Assembly: GCA_024336345.1 (NCBI GenBank)
Contig: JANFOG010000007.1
Location: forward strand, 1 to 64,000
DNA from: Mariannaea sp. PMI_226
Taxonomy: Eukaryota > Ascomycota > Sordariomycetes > Hypocreales > Nectriaceae
Length of the DNA stretch: 64,000 nucleotides
Direction of reading: 5' to 3'
Part shown: positions 57,827 to 64,000 of the stretch, in pieces
Position numbering within the stretch: the first letter of the stretch is position 1
Layout: each line of letters begins with the position of its first letter
Translations under genes and position numbers: made by a program
Notes under the pieces: model-generated
Databases searched by the model: none
What the model was told of the DNA's origin: nothing
Seen by the model: only the letters and a program-made list of their open reading frames with translations

Positions 57827-60800
57827 TTAGTTGCGGCCAGCAGCCTTGGCCATGGTGTTAAGGGCACTGCCATTCTTGAACCACTCAATCTGGGCCTCGT
57901 TGAAGGTGTGGGACAGAGGGATCTCAAAAGAAGCGCTGCCGTCCTTGGGGTGGACGACCATGTTCAGAGGCTGGCCAACGGCGAGCTTAGTGGAGGGGAT
58001 GTCGACACGGTCCTCGGGGCGGATCTTGTCGTAATCGGCGGGGTCGGAGAAGGTCAGGGGAAGCATACCCTGCTTCTTCAGGTTGGTCTCGTGGATACGA
58101 GCGAAGGAGCGGGTGATGATGGCAAGACCACCAAGGTGACGGGGCTCAAGAGCAGCGTGCTCTCGGGAAGAACCCTCACCGTAGTTCCAGTCACCAATGA
58201 CAACCCACTGGATACCCTTGGCCTTGTAGTCACGGGCGACGTCGGGGACAGCACCCCACTCGCCGTTGGAGTAGTTCTGAATCTTGTTGGCCTCGCCGTT
58301 AGCCTCGTTGATAGCACCAATCAACATGTTGTTGGAGATGTTGTCAAGATGGCCACGGTACTTCAACCAGGGGCCAGCCATGGAGATGTGATCGGTGGTG
58401 GTCTTGCCCTGAGCCTTGATGAGGATGGGGAGGTTCTTGGCATCCTCGCCAGACCAGGCGTTGAAGGGGCGGAGAAGCTGGAGACGGTCGGAGGTGGGGG
58501 CAACATCGACTTGAACACTGGCGCGGTCGGTAGGAGGAGCCTGGTAGGTGTTCTCACCAGCATCGTAACCGCGGGTGGGGAGACCATCGCCAGTGGGAGG
58601 GGCGAGCTTGAATTCCTTGCCATCCTTATCCTTGAGGGTATCGGTCAAGGGGTTGAAGTGAAGAGAGCCAGCGACAGCCATGGCAACAACCAGATCAGGA
58701 GAGGCAACGAAAGAGTGGGTGGCGGGGTTACCATCGTTTCGACCAGTGAAGTTGCGGTTGAAGGACGAAATGATGGAGTTGGCAGTGCCCTTAGGGACAT
58801 CGCGGCGGTCCCACTGACCAATGCAAGGACCGCAGGCGTTAGCCAGGACGACACCGCCGAACTCCTCAAAGGTCTGGAGCTGACCGTCACGAGCAATGGT
58901 GGCACGAATCTGCTCAGAACCGGGGGAAACAGCAAAGGCAGACTTAGCCTTGATGCCATGGTTCAGAGCATCACGGGCAATGGAAGCGGCACGAGACATA
59001 TCCTCATACGAAGAGTTGGTGCAAGAGCCAATCAGACCAACCTTGAGCTCCTCAGGCCAGCCATTCTCCTTGACAGCCTGGCTGAACTTGGAGATGGGTG
59101 TTCCCAGATCGGGAGTGAAGGGACCGTTGATGTGAGGCTCAAGCTCGCTCAGGTTGATCTCGATCACCTGGTCGTACTCGGCTCCCTCGTCGGGTCGGAG
59201 ACCGTGGGCGTAGGCACGAGCGTAGTCACCGATATCCTTGCGCTTGGTGGCGCTGAGGTACTCATACATACGATCATTAAATGGGAAAACGGAGGTGGTG
59301 GCACCAATCTCAGCACTACTCAGTTGTTAGCTTCAGTGTCATGAATTATTGAGGACGGGAAAGCATGCCCCATGTTGCAAATAGTCCCCATGCCTGTAGC
59401 AGAGATGGAGTCGACTCCGGAGCCTTGAAAGACGTGTTAGCTGTGATATTCACAATTGATGCTCGAAAGACGCTGTGATGCTCTAAAAATAGAACATCGT
59501 GGAGGTTGGTGATTCGCGTTGTGGGGCCTCTGGGGATAAGGGAAGCTAAGGCATAGCAAAAACCTTATACCTGATCGGAATTCGCACAAACGGAAGGAAA
59601 GGAAGGTGCAATGGGACGAAGAAGAGGTAAAATATGGCACAAGCAAAAATTGTAATGCTTACCGTGGTATTCAACAATTGCACCAGTGCCACCCTTAACA
59701 GTGAGGATGTCAGCAACCTTGAGGATGATATCTGCATATGACATGTCAGCGTTCTTTTCGTCTTTATGTTCTTCTTAGTTGGTAATTGACTTACCCTTAG
59801 GGGTAGTCCAGCCGCCGAGGGAGCCGGTAAGCTTGACACCAATGACATTAGGAGCCTTCAGCTCCCAGGGAAGGTTGGCCATAACATCGACAGCATCAGC
59901 ACCACCAACACCAATGGCGGCCATACCAAGACCACCACCGTTGGGAGTGTGGGAGTCAGTGCCGATCAGGAGACCACCGGGGAAAGCGTAGTTCTCGAGG
60001 ATAATCTGGTGGATGATACCGGAGCCGGGGCGCCAGAAACCGATGTTGTACTTGGCACAGGCAGTGGAAAGGAAGTTGTAAACCTCCTTGTTGATGTCGA
60101 TGGCACGGGCAAGATCCTTAGCACCACCCTGCTGGGCCTCAATCAAGTGGTCGCAGTGAACAGTGGTGGGGTTGGCAACAGATTCCATGCCAGCGGACAT
60201 GAACTGCAGGATGGCCATCTGAGCAGTAGCATCTTGGCAAGCGACACGGTCAGGGCGCAGCTTGAGGTAGGACTTTCCACGCTCAATCTCTTGGTGATGA
60301 GGATCGTCCAAATGGGAGTAAAGAATCTTCTCGGCGTAGGTCAGAGGTCGGTCGAGACGGGCTCGGACAATGTCCAGCGTCTCCTGGTACTTCTTGTAGT
60401 TGATGAAGTTGTTGCTCTCGTGGATGTTCTGGCGGACCTAAAGTGGGGAAGTGCCAAAGAGGCGGTGGTTAGTCTTCTGTTTCTTTTCTATAAAGATTGG
60501 AGAACCACAGGGAAATTTGGGGTTCGGCTGCCATGCTTCGCAAGGTGGTGGTGTCACAAGTGTGAGCTGTCGCCATTTTTTTGTTTCCTTTATCCGTCTC
60601 TCTTTGCTCTAGGCGAGGGCTTTCTCTTGAGTGATATTATGTCTTACACCTGGTGAGATATAATATCCTCACATTGCGAAGCTGCCCGTATCCTCCCTGA
60701 AAGGCTCCCCAGAACCAAGCTTCGATAATCAAGTTGTCACGAGCGGCGCGCGGTGACATCAGTGGGCCAGGTGTGGAATAGCTCATTGCTGATGTGTGGG

Positions 60801-61014
60801 CGGCCGACTGTCCACGCTGTGGCACACCACAACCTCACAGAATTTGAGGCTACAACACACAACCAAACAGGAGAAAAATCACAATAATCAAGCTTACCTT
60901 GCGGTCGAGAGCGCTGTCGGAGACAGTAGCCATGCGTCGGACAGCCGACGAGGCAGCGCCAACATAGGCGCGGCTCCGGGCAACGTTGCCCAGAACCTGT
61001 CGAGAGGCAAGCAT
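57827..61014 (-). CDS. ACO1: Mitochondrial aconitate hydratase
   Basis: Exons are 61014-60898, 60437-59795, 59731-59663, 59423-59369 and 59315-57827, giving 790 aa. An Arg/Ala presequence ([20 protein letters not shown]) targets mitochondria. The three Fe-S cluster Cys are in GSCTNSS and the ACGPCIGQW pair. Active-site and binding stretches include [32 protein letters not shown], and [10 protein letters not shown]. It interconverts citrate and isocitrate in the TCA cycle. Codons are strongly biased to C/G-ending forms, as expected for high expression. Intron 1 is 460 nt, and intron 4 (59316-59368) needs a GC donor (GCATGC) to keep the conserved [11 protein letters not shown]. The other introns are GT-AG. 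Confidence 0.95.
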
Positions 61015-64000
61015 TGTGGGAGGGAAGGTGGACGAGAGTGTTCGGCGTCCAATTGAGGGGAGAGGGTCTAGGAGGGGTATCACAAGGAAGAAAAGGAAAG
61101 AAAAAAAAGAGGCTCTCGTGAGAGAATTGAGGGGGGAGGGCTATCTATTAATAAAAGGGACGAGAGGAAGAGCTGTTTTTTTCTTCCGGGGCACCTCCAG
61201 CCGACACCAAAACACTTTTACTTGACTGACAGGTGTAACCTTTGGCGCACAGTAGAGACCAGGTACCTGTCTTGAGTTCTTTCACTCTTTCCCAAATGAG
61301 CCACGGTTAATGGCCTGGGTTGGTGGCATCGACGCCATCGGCTCTCTAGGGCCACCCCTACATCTCCACCAACCCCGCCCACTGATCTCTCCTCTCACAC
61401 CTGAAGAACGCATTCCAGGTTGCAATGAAAGCACCTGGAGCTGCTCAGCGTCCGCAACCCCCGGAGGTTCCAACTGAAATCTCCACTGCAAGGAGGAAGC
61501 GGGTCGTGATGCATCAAGCCAATCAGAGAGCAACAGAATATAATCGGCACATCCTGAGGTCTCCTTTTCGTCATAGACCTTAACCGAAACCTCCACTCTG
61601 CCGAGGGAGCAGCTCTGGTCGCATGTCACAGCTGGAAACCCGACCGCGGGTAACACACATCTGCTCGCACTCCAGAGAACTTTTTACGCTGCACGTTTGG
61701 GGAGGATACCGAGACCGTGCCCAAAACTGTGCTGCAAGTACCTTTCTTCATCCCACTTCGTGTCTCTCATCATTGAGCCACCCCACCGTGCCGCTCCTCG
61801 CAGACTGACCCCAAACGACGTAGACATGATGGAAGCTGGCCCCTGTAACCAAGAAAGATAACATCAGATATCATCACCAACTTGGCCTGATCAACATCCA
61901 AGCGACAATCGCTCATCATGTCTTCTTCCACGATAAATTTTTAGCTCAATCGAAATTCCAGCCCAGCCCCCAAGACCACCGTAAACCACCCAGACAATGA
62001 GAAACAAGAATTACCCTATCATGGGGCTTCATGATTGGTCTCAGACGCTTTGGCTCCAGTCCGGCCCCTCTCCGCCCGCCTGAGCCCTTGACTTCTTGAA
62101 GCGGCGCTGCTGCGGGAACAGTGGGAAGTGGGCAAAATGCTGTTTGCGTCAGGGCTTCTCCAGTACAAGATGGGTCTCATGGCCGACAGAGGCCCCGGAC
62201 ACCGACCGGACGCGGACGGACCTTCGGCTTGGGCCTCGACGTTACGAGCCCATTGCCACGGCTCCCATTCGGCTGGAGGGCTTTTGGGGCAGATTAACTT
62301 GTCGAAATGTGAAATGTTCAGGATGAGGATATTCTCATGCATCGCAATTTTGAGATGCAGTGTTAAAGGAGGGGTTCTAGCAAAACGCATCGAAATAATT
62401 TAGTACGCCTCGTTTTACATCCGGGCGAATTATGATAGTTACAGTAAGAAGCTCTCACAATATTCGGTCGGTATCAGATGTGGACAAATTTTTTCTATAC
62501 CACCCATACACATCACACATCCACAACCACGTTCACATCCACACACACCCCATATTGCTCGCTGGCCAGTGCTCGGTACGAACGGCGAAGACAGGGTTCA
62601 CCACCAACAAAGGTAAAAAAAAAAAAAAAAAAGGAGAAAAAAGACGCGAAACCAATAAGAATTAAGGTTCTCTCCAGCGTTGTGGTATAAGTCAGTTCCG
62701 CAACCCGAGTACCATCTATCTCTCATGAGGCTCCTCAGCATATAGCCCTCAACGTCCATCAGCATTGAATTGCAATTAGTTAATTACTGTCCCCTCCTTG
62801 ATCTGCTATTCATATGTTGAGATACGTTTCTTGGGCCGATTTCCTCGTTCTGTTTCATCCCTCGGAAGCGAGCTCGGCTGGCAAGCGCCGCCGCGGTAGG
62901 AAACACCACAGCGGTTCCACGAGTCAACTAATAACGAACGGTCTTAAGGTTACCAAACCAGGTCAATTGGATGACAATTCTCCACCCTCTCTCTGGTCTG
63001 GCTCCCGTTGTCCAACATACCAACCTTACTTTCCGGTGCAAGAAGCGCTACTGTCAGCATCATGGTCCCTTGCTAAGCCCGTCTCCAGACCTGGAAGCCC
63101 ACTCGCCCACAGCCAGTTCTGGGGGGGCAACGGGCCAGAATAATTACCGCAGACTCCCTTGATACAGCCTAGAACCTCCGAAGGCTCCATTCCTTAAACC
63201 CCCAGAAGCCCTGGGCCCTGCGATCAAAAAAAATTTGGAGCCCTGGTCGCATTGCTCTTGTTTGAAGCTCCTTCCCGTCGGTCCAGCGGCTTTTACTTCG
63301 GTCGCCGCCTGTGGCGCTCGCAGTTGACGGTGTTACGAGACTCAGCTCTCGGTCCCCGACCGCACAATGGCTCTCACGATAGTTGTCTTTTTGTCACCAA
63401 CAGCACTTTGGAGATGGGGGTGAAGCCGCTGACAGCCATTCCATTCAACTATTCTGGCCCTCTTCCTTACTAAACCCCCTAAAGAGAAAAATCTGCCACC
63501 CCTTCTCCCGCACCGTGGACCGCCCTGCATGTTCTTACTCCTATCCAATGAAGGCTTGTGCGATTACCATCTATTGCCGAACTACCTCACTCATCCTTTT
63601 TCTTTCCTCGGTTTTAGCTGCATTGTGCTTCAACTATTCCTTTTGATTCCCACACACTAACAATCCACCCCATATTTCTTAGACCGTAAACTTCGCTGAA
63701 ATCCATATGGTGCTAATATGAGGAGCACTCTCGGATTATCGCTTATTTGGAAGATACGAAGTGGGTTTGTCTCCTCCAAGCTGGCCCCGTAGTATGGATC
63801 AATTCCTGTGTCGGCTTTTTGAATGGGAATTAGACATTACCTCTGAGAACTAACGTGATACACCGGTTAGCTTGAACAACACAGACCAGAAATCGATGAG
63901 TTGTCCCGTTCACATTTCTTCTCTGAATGCTTTACAGGAACAGACGACTCATTATGAGTTTATCATCAACACCCGAGATGATACAGATCATGCAATTTAA
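61015..64000. other. Right end, no recognisable gene
   Basis: Upstream of aconitase and to the window edge. A purine-rich stretch at about 61080-61130 lies in the likely aconitase 5' UTR, and an 18-nt A tract at 62615-62632. Frames of up to about 130 codons occur but show no family features. The region may be upstream control sequence of a gene beyond the window. Confidence 0.55.
62615..62632. repeat. 18-nt A tract
   Basis: An uninterrupted A homopolymer in an A-rich context. Confidence 0.95.

Noticed and set aside
57908..59344. 478-codon open frame on the plus strand opposite aconitase
   Set aside because: It lies antisense to the strongly G/C-biased aconitase exon, where rare stop complements leave the opposite frame open. 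The predicted protein (many Val, Gly, Leu) resembles no family.
1..64000. Search for CRISPR arrays, phage-like or viral genes
   Set aside because: No direct-repeat array or viral-type frame was seen. The window looks like ordinary fungal chromosome.

Overview
The window reads as nuclear DNA of a filamentous ascomycete (Pezizomycotina, probably Sordariomycetes). This rests on short introns (mostly 48-95 nt) with CTAAC/CTGAC-type branch sites, the gene families present (RTA1-like, UsgS-like, INP1, YTP1-like, OTU1, RSC1/2), and a very AT-rich, gene-free block at the left end that resembles RIP-degraded repeat DNA. The species assignment is inference.

Layout: 1-2830 is an AT-rich block, followed by about 2.2 kb without a recognisable gene. 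From 5 to 30.8 kb lie KGD2 (-), a disordered hypothetical protein (-), an RTA1-like membrane protein (-), INP1 (-), a UsgS-like membrane protein (+), OTU1 (-), an RSC1/2-type bromo/BAH protein (+), an SLC25 carrier (-) directly behind a small membrane protein (-), and RAD54 (+). A 4.8 kb gene-free stretch follows. From 35.6 to 54.4 kb lie a YTP1-like membrane protein (+), an Rsa3-like mini-protein (-), a LACTB2-like metallo-beta-lactamase (-), UBP8 (+), EFM5 (-), the complex I 40 kDa subunit (-), RPN9 (+), GAA1 (-) and a rhomboid protein RBD2 (-). After a 3.4 kb region holding a decayed, unrecognised gene comes mitochondrial aconitase (-), then 3 kb without genes.

The genes are mostly conserved single-copy housekeeping functions and form no obvious pathway cluster. 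Several serve mitochondria: aconitase and KGD2 in the TCA cycle, the complex I subunit and the carrier. Others act in chromatin and repair (RSC1/2, RAD54, UBP8), ubiquitin and proteasome (OTU1, UBP8, RPN9), the secretory pathway (GAA1, RBD2, YTP1-like), peroxisome inheritance (INP1) and translation or ribosome assembly (EFM5, Rsa3). I see no secondary-metabolite cluster, virus, CRISPR, intact transposon, tRNA or rRNA.

Exon structures were rebuilt by hand from splice consensus, reading frame and family conservation, and each was checked for phase. The points most worth a second look are three probable GC-AG introns in two genes, a run of tiny exons (11, 14, 16, 19 and 26 nt), a stop-free 84-nt intron in GAA1 that could be retained, a 29-nt gap between two same-strand genes, and the decayed gene near 55.6-57.0 kb. 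I did not find convincing evidence of a wholly new biological system.
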